Below, in pieces: positions 1 through 6,732 of a DNA stretch of 64,000 bases (positions are counted from its first letter, which is position 1; every line of letters starts with the position of its first letter). The notes under the pieces are model-generated. The model saw only the letters and a program-made list of their open reading frames with translations, had not been told where the DNA came from and searched no databases. Source of the DNA: Flavobacterium johnsoniae (GTDB lineage Bacteria; Bacteroidota; Bacteroidia; Flavobacteriales; Flavobacteriaceae); the NCBI RefSeq assembly GCF_001879205.1, contig NZ_MLFK01000002.1, positions 496,001 to 560,000 on the forward strand, given 5' to 3'. Made by a program: the position numbers and the translations under genes.

Positions 1-1092
1 ATCTAAGTAAACCGCTTCTCCAGTTTTGTTAACTCCAAAACCAGCATCACATCTTTCTTTAGCCGCACGAGACGCAACGTCACGAGGAACTAAGTTACCA
101 AAAGCAGGATATCTTCTTTCTAAGAAATAATCTCTCTCAGCTTCAGATAAATCAGTTGCTTTTTTTCTTCCTTCGCGAATTGCCTGAGCATCTTCTAATT
201 TTGCAGGAACCCAAATACGACCGTCATTACGCAATGATTCAGACATCAAAGTCAGTTTTGACTGATGATCTCCAGAAACCGGAATACATGTTGGGTGAAT
301 TTGTGTGTAGCAAGGATTTGCGAAAAACGCTCCTTTTTTATGAATTTTCCAAGCTGCTGTTGCGTTTGATCCCATAGCATTTGTTGAAAGGAAAAATACG
401 TTTCCGTATCCTCCAGAACCAATTACTACCGCGTGAGCAGAATGTCTTTCTATTTCTCCGGTGATTAAGTTACGAGCGATAATACCTCTCGCTTTTCCGT
501 CAACGATTACAATATCAAGCATTTCGTGACGGTTGTACATTTTAATTTTTCCACGGCCAATCTGACGGTTCATTGCAGAATAAGCTCCTAGCAACAATTG
601 CTGTCCTGTTTGTCCTTGTGCGTAGAATGTACGAGAAACCAAAGTTCCTCCAAAAGAACGGTTATCTAAAAGTCCGCCGTATTCACGAGCCAATGGTACC
701 CCTTGAGCTACACACTGGTCAATAATATTAGCCGAAACTTCAGCCAAACGGTGAACGTTTGCCTCACGTGCACGGTAGTCACCTCCTTTTACAGTATCGT
801 AGAACAATCTGTAAACTGAGTCACCGTCACCTTTATAATTTTTTGCAGCGTTGATACCCCCTTGTGCTGCAATAGAGTGCGCACGACGTGGTGAATCCTG
901 GAAGCAAAATGCTTTTACGTTATATCCTAACTCAGCCAAAGTAGCCGCAGCCGAACCTCCAGCCAAACCTGTACCAACTACAATAATATCTAAATTACGT
1001 TTGTTAGCAGGGTTTACTAAATTAATATGATCTTTATAATTTGTCCATTTGTCCGCTATAGGACCATTTGGAATTTTTGAATCTAATGCCAT
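1..1092 (-). CDS. sdhA: Succinate dehydrogenase/fumarate reductase flavoprotein subunit (partial, C-terminus outside window)
   Basis: This is the catalytic FAD subunit of complex II, oxidising succinate to fumarate on the cytoplasmic face of the inner membrane. Reading the minus strand from the ATG at 1092 gives an open frame to the window edge. An N-terminal dinucleotide-binding motif ([13 protein letters not shown]) is followed by the [14 protein letters not shown] segment, whose His is the expected site of covalent FAD attachment. The R-x-GGxLxxR-type substrate region follows ([14 protein letters not shown]). About 364 residues are visible of a family length near 670, so the C-terminal part is missing. 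The start lies 11 bp after the sdhC stop, so the two are co-transcribed from the promoter near 1803; sdhB would be expected outside the window. Confidence 0.96.
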   Translation of the reverse strand, partial: MALDSKIPNGPIADKWTNYKDHINLVNPANKRNLDIIVVGTGLAGGSAAATLAELGYNVKAFCFQDSPRRAHSIAAQGGINAAKNYKGDGDSVYRLFYDTVKGGDYRAREANVHRLAEVSANIIDQCVAQGVPLAREYGGLLDNRSFGGTLVSRTFYAQGQTGQQLLLGAYSAMNRQIGRGKIKMYNRHEMLDIVIVDGKARGIIARNLITGEIERHSAHAVVIGSGGYGNVFFLSTNAMGSNATAAWKIHKKGAFFANPCYTQIHPTCIPVSGDHQSKLTLMSESLRNDGRIWVPAKLEDAQAIREGRKKATDLSEAERDYFLERRYPAFGNLVPRDVASRAAKERCDAGFGVNKTGEAVYLD

Positions 1093-1103
1093 TATAATTG
1101 ATA

Positions 1104-1769
1104 TTAATTATTGAAATGATGAAATAATGCGATAATTACGAAAAGTGCCGGCACCACAACTGCGAACCAGTAACCTACTTTACTTAAAAATCTTGAATAC
1201 TTGTTGTGCATCCCTACTGATTGAAGAGAAGATGCAAACCCGTGCCATAAGTGGAATCCTAAAAGGATGAAAGACACGCAGTATAATCCTGTGCGAATTG
1301 GATCGTGAAATTTATGAACTAACTCTCCATAATACCTAGTAGCATCTGGTGCTGTACCTGCAATATATTTGTAGGTAACTTCAGGAAACCAGAAATCATA
1401 AAAATGCAATCCTAAGAATGCCAAAATAACCAATCCAGAAATAATCATATTTCTAGAACTCCAAGAAGCATTTGCCGCTCCGTTGTATTTTGCATACGCA
1501 ATTGGTCTTGCTGCGCTGTTTTGAGCTGTTAGTACAAATCCCATAACGAAATGGAAAATTACCCCGAACGCCAAAACTGGCTGCATTACATATTGTATCA
1601 GCGGATTGTATCCCATAAAGTGAGAAGCTTCGTTGAAAACGTCTTCACTCAAAATAGAAATAAAATTTAAGGAAACATGCAGCGCTAAAAACGTGATTAA
1701 GAATATTCCCGAAAGAGCCATAGCTACTTTCTTTAAGATGGAAGCATTCAATAGTGCAGATTGTGCCAT
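1104..1769 (-). CDS. sdhC: Succinate dehydrogenase cytochrome b subunit
   Basis: A 221-residue integral membrane protein that anchors SdhAB, binds heme b and passes electrons to menaquinone. It matches the single-subunit five-helix anchor of Bacteroidota and Epsilonproteobacteria (b558/FrdC-like), not the split SdhC/SdhD type. Hydrophobic spans lie near residues 14-36, 60-82, 108-128, 157-180 and 197-217. Candidate heme-ligand histidines lie in or near them ([31 protein letters not shown]). It is the first gene of the sdhCA(B) operon. A well-formed promoter lies about 35-60 bp upstream. Confidence 0.94.
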   Translation of the reverse strand: MAQSALLNASILKKVAMALSGIFLITFLALHVSLNFISILSEDVFNEASHFMGYNPLIQYVMQPVLAFGVIFHFVMGFVLTAQNSAARPIAYAKYNGAANASWSSRNMIISGLVILAFLGLHFYDFWFPEVTYKYIAGTAPDATRYYGELVHKFHDPIRTGLYCVSFILLGFHLWHGFASSLQSVGMHNKYSRFLSKVGYWFAVVVPALFVIIALFHHFNN

Positions 1770-1802
1770 AAGTGTTTAAGTAGTTTGTTTTAAAAAATTA
1801 GA

Positions 1803-1833
1803 CAAAAATAACTCAATTACAAAAGAACTACAA
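1803..1833 (-). promoter_or_regulatory. sdhCA(B) promoter, Bacteroidota type
   Basis: On the minus strand TTG (1831-1833) is followed after 20 bases by TATTTTTG (1803-1810), matching the TTG/TAnnTTTG consensus of the Bacteroidota housekeeping sigma factor. It points into sdhC. Confidence 0.7.
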
Positions 1834-2080
1834 CCATTTCGCTGTTATTTATAATGATTTTAAAATAGACTACGTATACGTACTTTTACTTATAAAAAGC
1901 AGACATTACCAATTTATTTTATTATAAAATTTTGTAAAACTGGCTCTTAGACGTTTAATTCATACTAATTACGCACTACACAGTCTTTCATAAAAGTTTA
2001 TCATATTACTATTTTATTCAAAGTTTTAATTTGTTTTCTTCAAAAGTGTCTTTAAAGAGGAATTTTATGGGATTAAAAAA
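1834..2080. other. Intergenic region between divergent sdh operon and HMG-CoA synthase
   Basis: No ORF of note was found in this stretch. It contains one perfect 12-bp palindrome, TACGTATACGTA (1871-1882), about 40 bp upstream of the sdh -33 element. The rest is AT-rich DNA without recognised structure. Confidence 0.6.
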
Positions 2081-2110
2081 TTGTCATTCCACAACATAAT
2101 TTTACCTTTA
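2081..2110 (+). promoter_or_regulatory. Promoter of HMG-CoA synthase gene
   Basis: TTG (2081-2083), 19 bases, then TACCTTTA (2103-2110) fits the TTG/TAnnTTTG promoter with one mismatch. A longer reading frame could open at the TTG at 2081, but that codon is the -33 element, so translation should begin at the ATG at 2132. Confidence 0.65.
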
Positions 2111-2131
2111 TCGGCTTCAAAAAATAACATA

Positions 2132-3493
2132 ATGAAAACAGGAATTGATGCCATCTCTTTTGATGTCGCAAACATACACTTACCCATAAAAACTTTGGCA
2201 ATCGCCAGAAATATTGAACCAGAAAAATTAGAAAAAGGACTTGGATTACTAAAAATGACTTTCCCAGATGTTCATCAGGACGCGGTTGTTTTTGGTGCAA
2301 ATGCTTTAACCAAGCTTATTAGTGACAATAAAATTGACTTAAAAGAAATCAGCCGCATCTACGTTGGTACCGAAAGCGGTGTTGACAGTTCAAAACCAAT
2401 TGCTTCTTATTTAATTAATTTAATGGAGCAAAAATTTGGCGAAGATTCATTGGCAGAATGTGATGTTGTCGATTTTACTTTTGCCTGCATTGGCGGTGTA
2501 GACGCTTTGCAAAACTGCCTTGATTTTGTAAAATTGAATCCGGCTAAAAAAGCAATTGTAGTCACGACCGATTTTGCAAAATACGATTTAAACTCTGGCG
2601 GAGAATACACACAAGGCGCCGGAGCAGTAGCAATGTTAGTAACTGCAAACCCAAGAATTATTGCTTTTGATGACAATTGGGCAACGAGTACAAAAGGTGT
2701 TTTTGACTTCTTTAAACCTTACAGAACTATTTCTAAAGAAGAAATCACTCAAAATACCAACAACGATTCTTGGTTTGACAATCTGGAAGCTGAGATCGAA
2801 ATTCATAAAGACCAGCCGGTTTTTGACGGTCAATATTCCAACCAATGTTATATGGATCGTACGCGTAATGCTTACTTTTCATTTAAAAAATTAAAAAATA
2901 CGACCGAAACTTTATACAATACCTGGCACAGTATCGTAATGCACTTGCCTTATTCTTTTCAGGGGCGCAGAATGTTGTCTGAAATCTATGCCTTAGACAG
3001 CGCTGAAAAAATTATTACTGATGATATTGCTCCTTCAGATTATCAGACAAAAATTAAGGAAGTAGCAAAATCTGATGATTACAGAAGTTTTGTAACTGAG
3101 AAATTACAACCTGCAGAATTGGCTTCTTCTTTAATTGGAAATCTGTATACAGGTTCTATTTTCATGGGATTATTATCAACTTTGGCGCATTTTCATGACA
3201 CCAATAAAGAAGTTGCCGGAACTAAATTCGGTTTCCTGGCTTACGGAAGCGGATCGAAATCGAAAGTTTTTGAAGGAACAATTCAACCGGAATGGAAATC
3301 GGCTTTAGCAGATGTAAAACTTTTTGAAAACTTAGCGGAAAGCGTAGAAATAGACTTTAATACTTATGAAAGTCTTCATAAAAAAGAACAAAAACAAAGT
3401 GTTAGAACTCCAAAACAAGAATGGGTTTTAGACAGAATCGAAAAAGAAATCCCTGTTTTGATTGGGGCGAGATATTATAAATGGGTGGAATAA
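2132..3493 (+). CDS. mvaS: Hydroxymethylglutaryl-CoA synthase
   Basis: The enzyme condenses acetoacetyl-CoA with acetyl-CoA to HMG-CoA, the entry step of the mevalonate route to isoprenoids. The 453-residue product has the thiolase-fold HMGS layout: a catalytic Glu region (YVGTESGVDSSKPIASY), the active-site Cys in DFTFACIGGVDAL, and the C-terminal FGFLAYGSGSKSKVFEG segment. The family length is 390-470 residues. The start at 2132 (MKTGIDAISFD) is chosen because the in-frame TTG 51 bp upstream is the promoter -33 box. It is monocistronic, with a hairpin terminator 50 bp downstream. Confidence 0.93.
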   Translation: MKTGIDAISFDVANIHLPIKTLAIARNIEPEKLEKGLGLLKMTFPDVHQDAVVFGANALTKLISDNKIDLKEISRIYVGTESGVDSSKPIASYLINLMEQKFGEDSLAECDVVDFTFACIGGVDALQNCLDFVKLNPAKKAIVVTTDFAKYDLNSGGEYTQGAGAVAMLVTANPRIIAFDDNWATSTKGVFDFFKPYRTISKEEITQNTNNDSWFDNLEAEIEIHKDQPVFDGQYSNQCYMDRTRNAYFSFKKLKNTTETLYNTWHSIVMHLPYSFQGRRMLSEIYALDSAEKIITDDIAPSDYQTKIKEVAKSDDYRSFVTEKLQPAELASSLIGNLYTGSIFMGLLSTLAHFHDTNKEVAGTKFGFLAYGSGSKSKVFEGTIQPEWKSALADVKLFENLAESVEIDFNTYESLHKKEQKQSVRTPKQEWVLDRIEKEIPVLIGARYYKWVE

Positions 3494-3542
3494 ATTTTTA
3501 AATTCCATTTTTTTATCCCGAGGCATCGGGACCAAATTCCAA

Positions 3543-3570
3543 AAAAACCGAAGCAAGTACTTCGGTTTTT
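3543..3570 (+). terminator. Rho-independent terminator after mvaS
   Basis: The arms AAAAACCGAAG and CTTCGGTTTTTG enclose a short loop and end in a T run, just after the mvaS stop. The CCGAAG/CTTCGG core recurs in the terminator at 8181. Confidence 0.85.
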
Positions 3571-3604
3571 GTTTTATATCCACATGACAAGATTAAGTAA
3601 AAAA

Positions 3605-3635
3605 CCTTTGTCAAAGTTTAAAACTTTGACAAAGG
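3605..3635. repeat. Perfect 31-bp intergenic palindrome
   Basis: CCTTTGTCAAAGTTT (3605-3619) and AAACTTTGACAAAGG (3621-3635) are exact reverse complements around one central base. There is no T run, so it is not a simple terminator. It resembles dispersed intergenic palindromes of Flavobacterium. A degraded relative (AAACCTTTGAACCTTTGTCA) occurs near 38208. Confidence 0.7.
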
Positions 3636-3694
3636 CCTCATCAAATAGAAAGCATTCTTTAATTATCGCATTGACATATTCTCTAATTAAAAAA

Positions 3695-3871
3695 TCAATC
3701 CATTTTATGCTGCTCCGTATAATTTTGATTTCCTTTTATTCTTGTATCTTCTACATTCATTCCGTTTGCCATTCCCAGCATAAAAGCTGTTATTATTAAA
3801 ATTAATCTTCTTTTTATCCAATGAAGTGGTCGCTTAGACTGCTCTAAACGTGTTTTATTTTGTTTATACAT
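3695..3871 (-). CDS. Small predicted membrane protein (58 aa)
   Basis: The ATG at 3871 opens a 58-codon frame ending in TGA at 3695. The product has a basic N-terminus (MYKQNKTRLEQSKRPLHWIKRR), one hydrophobic segment (LILIITAFMLGMANG, residues 23-37) and a polar tail: the layout of a single-span or signal-anchored small protein. It lies 79 bp downstream of the 123-residue secreted protein on the same strand and may be the last gene of the LytTR locus. No family is recognised. Because it is short, coding status rests on the sensible charge/hydrophobic pattern and on the otherwise empty space it fills. Confidence 0.5.
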   Translation of the reverse strand: MYKQNKTRLEQSKRPLHWIKRRLILIITAFMLGMANGMNVEDTRIKGNQNYTEQHKMD

Positions 3872-3950
3872 TTTAAAATGATAAATGATTAGACATTATA
3901 GTATCATCTTATGCCATGAAATAGCATAAAAGCTCAGAAAAAGAAATTTC

Positions 3951-4322
3951 TTAAGCGGTGTATAAACTTTTCTTGAAGTTACCAGAAGTAATTACTTCAT
4001 TTACAAAAACAGCTTGTTTTATAAATGAATTTATTTTTTGATGAAGATTTTTATGGTTTTTGAGAATAATTTGAGTTTGAAAACTCAAAACTTCTTTTAC
4101 ACTTTTGTAAAGTATAAAAAACGAAAACGAAGCTTTTTCAAGAGATCTCGAAAAGCCAAATTGGTATACACGAGAATTTTTAAAATCTAATTCTCTGTTT
4201 ATAATAACTCGCGAAGATTGATAATAATCTGCCGATTTTGACTGAAAATTTAAAGCACCATCGCCCGCAATCATGGCAAAAGCCAGAAAGAGCGTAATTA
4301 GATATTTTAATTTTTTTGTCAA
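3951..4322 (-). CDS. Hypothetical secreted protein (123 aa)
   Basis: The product is not recognised. It begins with a probable signal sequence (MTKKLKYLITLFLAFAMIAGDGA) followed by about 100 polar, Ser/Phe-rich residues without cysteines, so it is likely periplasmic or surface-exposed. The start codon is TTG at 4322; the only in-frame ATG nearby falls inside the hydrophobic core, which favours TTG. It lies 57 bp downstream of the membrane protein gene 4380-4940 on the same strand and probably shares its transcript. Confidence 0.6.
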   Translation of the reverse strand: MTKKLKYLITLFLAFAMIAGDGALNFQSKSADYYQSSRVIINRELDFKNSRVYQFGFSRSLEKASFSFFILYKSVKEVLSFQTQIILKNHKNLHQKINSFIKQAVFVNEVITSGNFKKSLYTA

Positions 4323-4379
4323 TTTAACTGAATTAAATTACCGTTTTATGCGACGAAAATACGAATTAAAACAAAAGAT

Positions 4380-4940
4380 TCAATTTACTCCAACTGTTTT
4401 TTCTTCTTTTCTTAATAACAACAAACCCAATCCTAAAATAAAAAAAGTACAACTCAAAAGCATTAAAACTCCATTTTTTAAAGCAAAGAAAGAAAAACCA
4501 ATTGCAGGCGCAGCAATAATCACCATTAAAGCGCTTACTGTATTTGTTTTAATAAAATTAAATGCATGCATCGCCAAACCAATAAAGAGCAACGAAGGAC
4601 CAACAGCGACAAATGGATAAAAAATCACTGGCGAATTGCTGATATGCTGACTTAATTCGGTTTTTGCGATTTCATTATTTCCATAGCTGGACATAATAAA
4701 ATCGATTGTACAAAGACCAATATGCGCAATAACGCCTAAAGTCGTTAAAACAGAAGCAACAGTTTTTATTTTGCTTTTAGTAAATGCATCATTAAACGAA
4801 AGCAAAAAACAAGCACCAATTAAATTAAACCAATGCGCAAAATCTATTGATGTATTGAGTCTCGGTAAAATATTAGAAAATAACACATAACTGGTTAGAA
4901 AAAACAGCAATCCGATGAGGCAAAAATCTTTTGTTTTCAT
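4380..4940 (-). CDS. Multi-pass membrane protein, probable target/partner of adjacent LytTR regulator
   Basis: A 186-residue protein with about six hydrophobic segments (residues 8-27, 38-54, 61-83, 104-126, 136-154 and 158-176), a short loop NNEIAKTELSQHISN and a charged C-terminus. No family is recognised. The gene has its own -7 element (4964-4971). A pair of 12-bp direct repeats spaced 21 bp lies just upstream of that, next to the stop of the LytTR regulator gene. The arrangement recalls LytTR regulatory systems, in which a membrane protein is controlled by, and may restrain, a LytTR regulator. That role is inference. Confidence 0.6.
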   Translation of the reverse strand: MKTKDFCLIGLLFFLTSYVLFSNILPRLNTSIDFAHWFNLIGACFLLSFNDAFTKSKIKTVASVLTTLGVIAHIGLCTIDFIMSSYGNNEIAKTELSQHISNSPVIFYPFVAVGPSLLFIGLAMHAFNFIKTNTVSALMVIIAAPAIGFSFFALKNGVLMLLSCTFFILGLGLLLLRKEEKTVGVN

Positions 4941-4963
4941 AATTTATATTAAAATTGATGAAA

Positions 4964-4971
4964 CAAAACTA
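4964..4971 (-). promoter_or_regulatory. -7 element for membrane protein gene 4380-4940
   Basis: TAGTTTTG on the minus strand matches TAnnTTTG exactly, 23 bp before the ATG. No clear TTG lies at -33, which would fit an activator-dependent promoter. Confidence 0.5.
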
Positions 4972-5007
4972 AAACAGAAAATTACCTGAAAGCCTATTGC
5001 TATTGAC

Positions 5008-5040
5008 TTAGGTACGAAACATATTGTTTTAGGTACAAAA
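5008..5040 (-). promoter_or_regulatory. Tandem direct repeats, candidate LytTR operator
   Basis: TTAGGTACGAAA (5008-5019) and TTAGGTACAAAA (5029-5040) repeat with a 21-bp period, two helical turns. LytTR domains of the AgrA/ComE type bind pairs of about 9-bp direct repeats with this phasing. The repeats sit roughly 45-80 bp upstream of the start of the membrane protein transcript and directly after the LytTR gene. Confidence 0.55.
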
Positions 5041-5041
5041 T

Positions 5042-5782
5042 TTATAATGTTAGCAAGATTTCTTTATAGTTTTTAGAAACCGGAAGTTCTATTTGGGTAA
5101 GCATTATTGTATTTGGATTTCTCCAAGACTTAAAATGCACAGGATTTATTAAATGCGAACGATGTATTTGAACCAAAAAACTAAAATCATCCTGCACTTT
5201 TTTAAGAGACGATCGAATAAGCTTTGAATGGAGTTTGCCATTTTCGATATAAAAAATCTCAACATAATTTTGAGCATTGGAAACACAAACCAAATCTGTT
5301 TTTTTGATTTTTAAAACATCCAATCTGTTTTCTCCCCTAAAAATCAAAATATCATCTTTTATAGGAATCAGCTTAATCAAATATCTTCTTGCGAGAACAA
5401 TTACGGGAGCTAAAATCAAAGCGACTTTAATAAAAATTATAGAGAAGAACTCCACAAAACTATAACCTCCATTTAAAATTGGACTTTTGTAAAACGAATA
5501 AATCCCAATGAGATAGATTAAAAAAAAGAAAAGAATACTTGCTGTTTCTAAACCCAGATTCCATTTTGAGATTTTCGAGTAAATTATTTTCTGCAGAAGT
5601 GCCAAAATGCCGTAACCAAAGAAAGCAAAAAAACTAAATCCAAGGCTGATTAAAAACCACACTCTGAAATTTATAGTGCCATCATCAAAAGGTTTGATAA
5701 TGAAAGCAAATACAAATAACCAGACACCAATAAGTAAACCAACTACTAAATGATGCTTTATTTTAGGATTTAATTCTTTCAT
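5042..5782 (-). CDS. Membrane-anchored LytTR-domain transcriptional regulator
   Basis: The 246-residue protein has four predicted transmembrane helices in its N-terminal half (about residues 10-30, 42-63, 80-100 and 112-133). A C-terminal LytTR DNA-binding domain follows (residues 150-246), with the typical FRGENRLDVLKI, NYVEIFY, LIRSSLKKVQ, FVQIHRSHLIN-like and LPVSKNYKEILLTL elements. There is no receiver domain, so the signal probably enters through the membrane part. Such proteins control small neighbouring regulons. The likely targets are the genes downstream on the same strand (4380-4940 and 3951-4322) and possibly the divergent peptide gene at 6029. The start is the ATG at 5782. Confidence 0.88.
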   Translation of the reverse strand: MKELNPKIKHHLVVGLLIGVWLFVFAFIIKPFDDGTINFRVWFLISLGFSFFAFFGYGILALLQKIIYSKISKWNLGLETASILFFFLIYLIGIYSFYKSPILNGGYSFVEFFSIIFIKVALILAPVIVLARRYLIKLIPIKDDILIFRGENRLDVLKIKKTDLVCVSNAQNYVEIFYIENGKLHSKLIRSSLKKVQDDFSFLVQIHRSHLINPVHFKSWRNPNTIMLTQIELPVSKNYKEILLTL

Positions 5783-6028
5783 CTTTTCTTAAAGTAATTA
5801 TAGTATACAATATTAAACTTTAATTCAACTTGTCTCAGGTAAGATTTGCTGGTTTTTCAGTTATTCCTAAGATCAACAATTACAACACAAATAAAAAAGA
5901 AGTAAATTACCACAAATTTAAGATTAGAAGCTTTTATTGTAAGTATTTATTTAAAAATAATTTGTATTTTTATCAGAGTGGTATCCGAAAAACTTATAGA
6001 GTAGGAAAATCAAAAAACAAATTAACCC

Positions 6029-6214
6029 ATGAAAAAATTCCAAAAACTATCAAAAGAAGAATTAAAAACAATTAACGCTGGTAATGGTGCACCTTGCATA
6101 CCATGGCCGTTATGCAACGGTCAGGAAGCCACTTTTTATACCATAAACTCATGTGGCTGGTATTTATACAAAACAGCAACAGGCAGTACCTGTATGGAAT
6201 ATGGAGCAGTATAA
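6029..6214 (+). CDS. Bacteriocin/RiPP-like leader peptide precursor (61 aa)
   Basis: The N-terminus MKKFQKLSKEELKTINAG is the LSKEELKxI-type leader seen on Bacteroidota bacteriocin-like and natural-product precursors that end at a Gly-Gly or Ala-Gly site. The 40-residue remainder holds four cysteines (23, 29, 42 and 55), is rich in Gly, Trp and Tyr, and carries almost no charge. Cleavage after NAG (residue 18) or NAGNG (residue 20) would release a peptide of about 41-43 residues with up to two disulfides. No modification enzyme or peptidase-containing exporter lies nearby, so it is an orphan. It is divergent from the LytTR regulator and is followed by a terminator. Confidence 0.7.
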   Translation: MKKFQKLSKEELKTINAGNGAPCIPWPLCNGQEATFYTINSCGWYLYKTATGSTCMEYGAV

Positions 6215-6228
6215 TCATCTGTTTATCA

Positions 6229-6260
6229 AAACTGCTGTCTTTCGATAGCAGTTTTTTTTA
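6229..6260 (+). terminator. Terminator of leader-peptide gene
   Basis: AAACTGCTGTC, a tttc loop and GATAGCAGTTT form a stem with one G-T wobble, followed by a run of T. It starts 15 bp after the precursor stop codon. Confidence 0.85.
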
Positions 6261-6286
6261 TGTTCAATTTCTTCATTCCGGAAAGC

Positions 6287-6724
6287 TTAGTTATAAATCG
6301 TAAATTTATTATGCGTTAAGCCAAAACCAAGATTTTCGTAAATAGCCACATTCTCTACCCTTCTTTTATTGGTTGTAACTTCAATACTTTTTAGATCATT
6401 TTGAGCAGCAAAATTCTTGATTTCATTGATCAATAAACGTCCAACACCTTTTCCTCGATGATTTTGATGAATAAAAAACTCCTGGATTTCTCCCACTAAT
6501 CCGCAATGATGAAGGAGGTTTTACGTATGGAAACTAATGAACCCTAAACCTTCCTTTTCGTTCTCGGCAATTAGATAAAGATTTTTTGGATTTGAAATAT
6601 TTTCATTGAATATCGTTTCGAAAACTTTAAAATCTAAAACTTCATTTTCGAGTTCGCAAATTGCTTTGTAGATGAAGTCTAAGTCTTGTTTTTCTATTTT
6701 TCTGATTTTAATATCTAATTCCAT
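6287..6724 (-). pseudogene. GNAT N-acetyltransferase broken by one in-frame stop
   Basis: Two pieces on the minus strand lie in the same frame. MELDIKIRKIEKQDLDFIY...GLGFISFHT (67 codons) ends in TAA at 6521-6523, and the frame then continues as NLLHHCGLVGEIQEF to the acetyl-CoA motif HQNHRGKGVGRLLI and the C-terminal NVAIYENLGF. Read through the TAA, the product is about 145 residues, the usual GNAT length, with every expected strand present. A CAA (Gln) to TAA change would explain it. This is a recent nonsense mutation or a sequencing error. A GTG at 6496 could restart the C-terminal half, but that half alone would lack part of the fold. Confidence 0.85.
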
Positions 6725-6732
6725 TAATCTAT

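Noticed and set aside
156..377. 73-codon plus-strand frame at the window start
   Set aside because: It lies fully inside sdhA on the opposite strand, which has clear conserved motifs.
3569..3799. 76-codon plus-strand frame after the mvaS terminator
   Set aside because: It reads through the perfect palindrome and lies opposite the better-formed 58-residue minus-strand ORF; no protein-like pattern.
5830..6075. 81-codon frame overlapping the start of the leader-peptide gene
   Set aside because: Composition is that of translated AT-rich intergenic DNA, it covers the promoter region of the 6029 gene, and it ends inside that gene in another frame.
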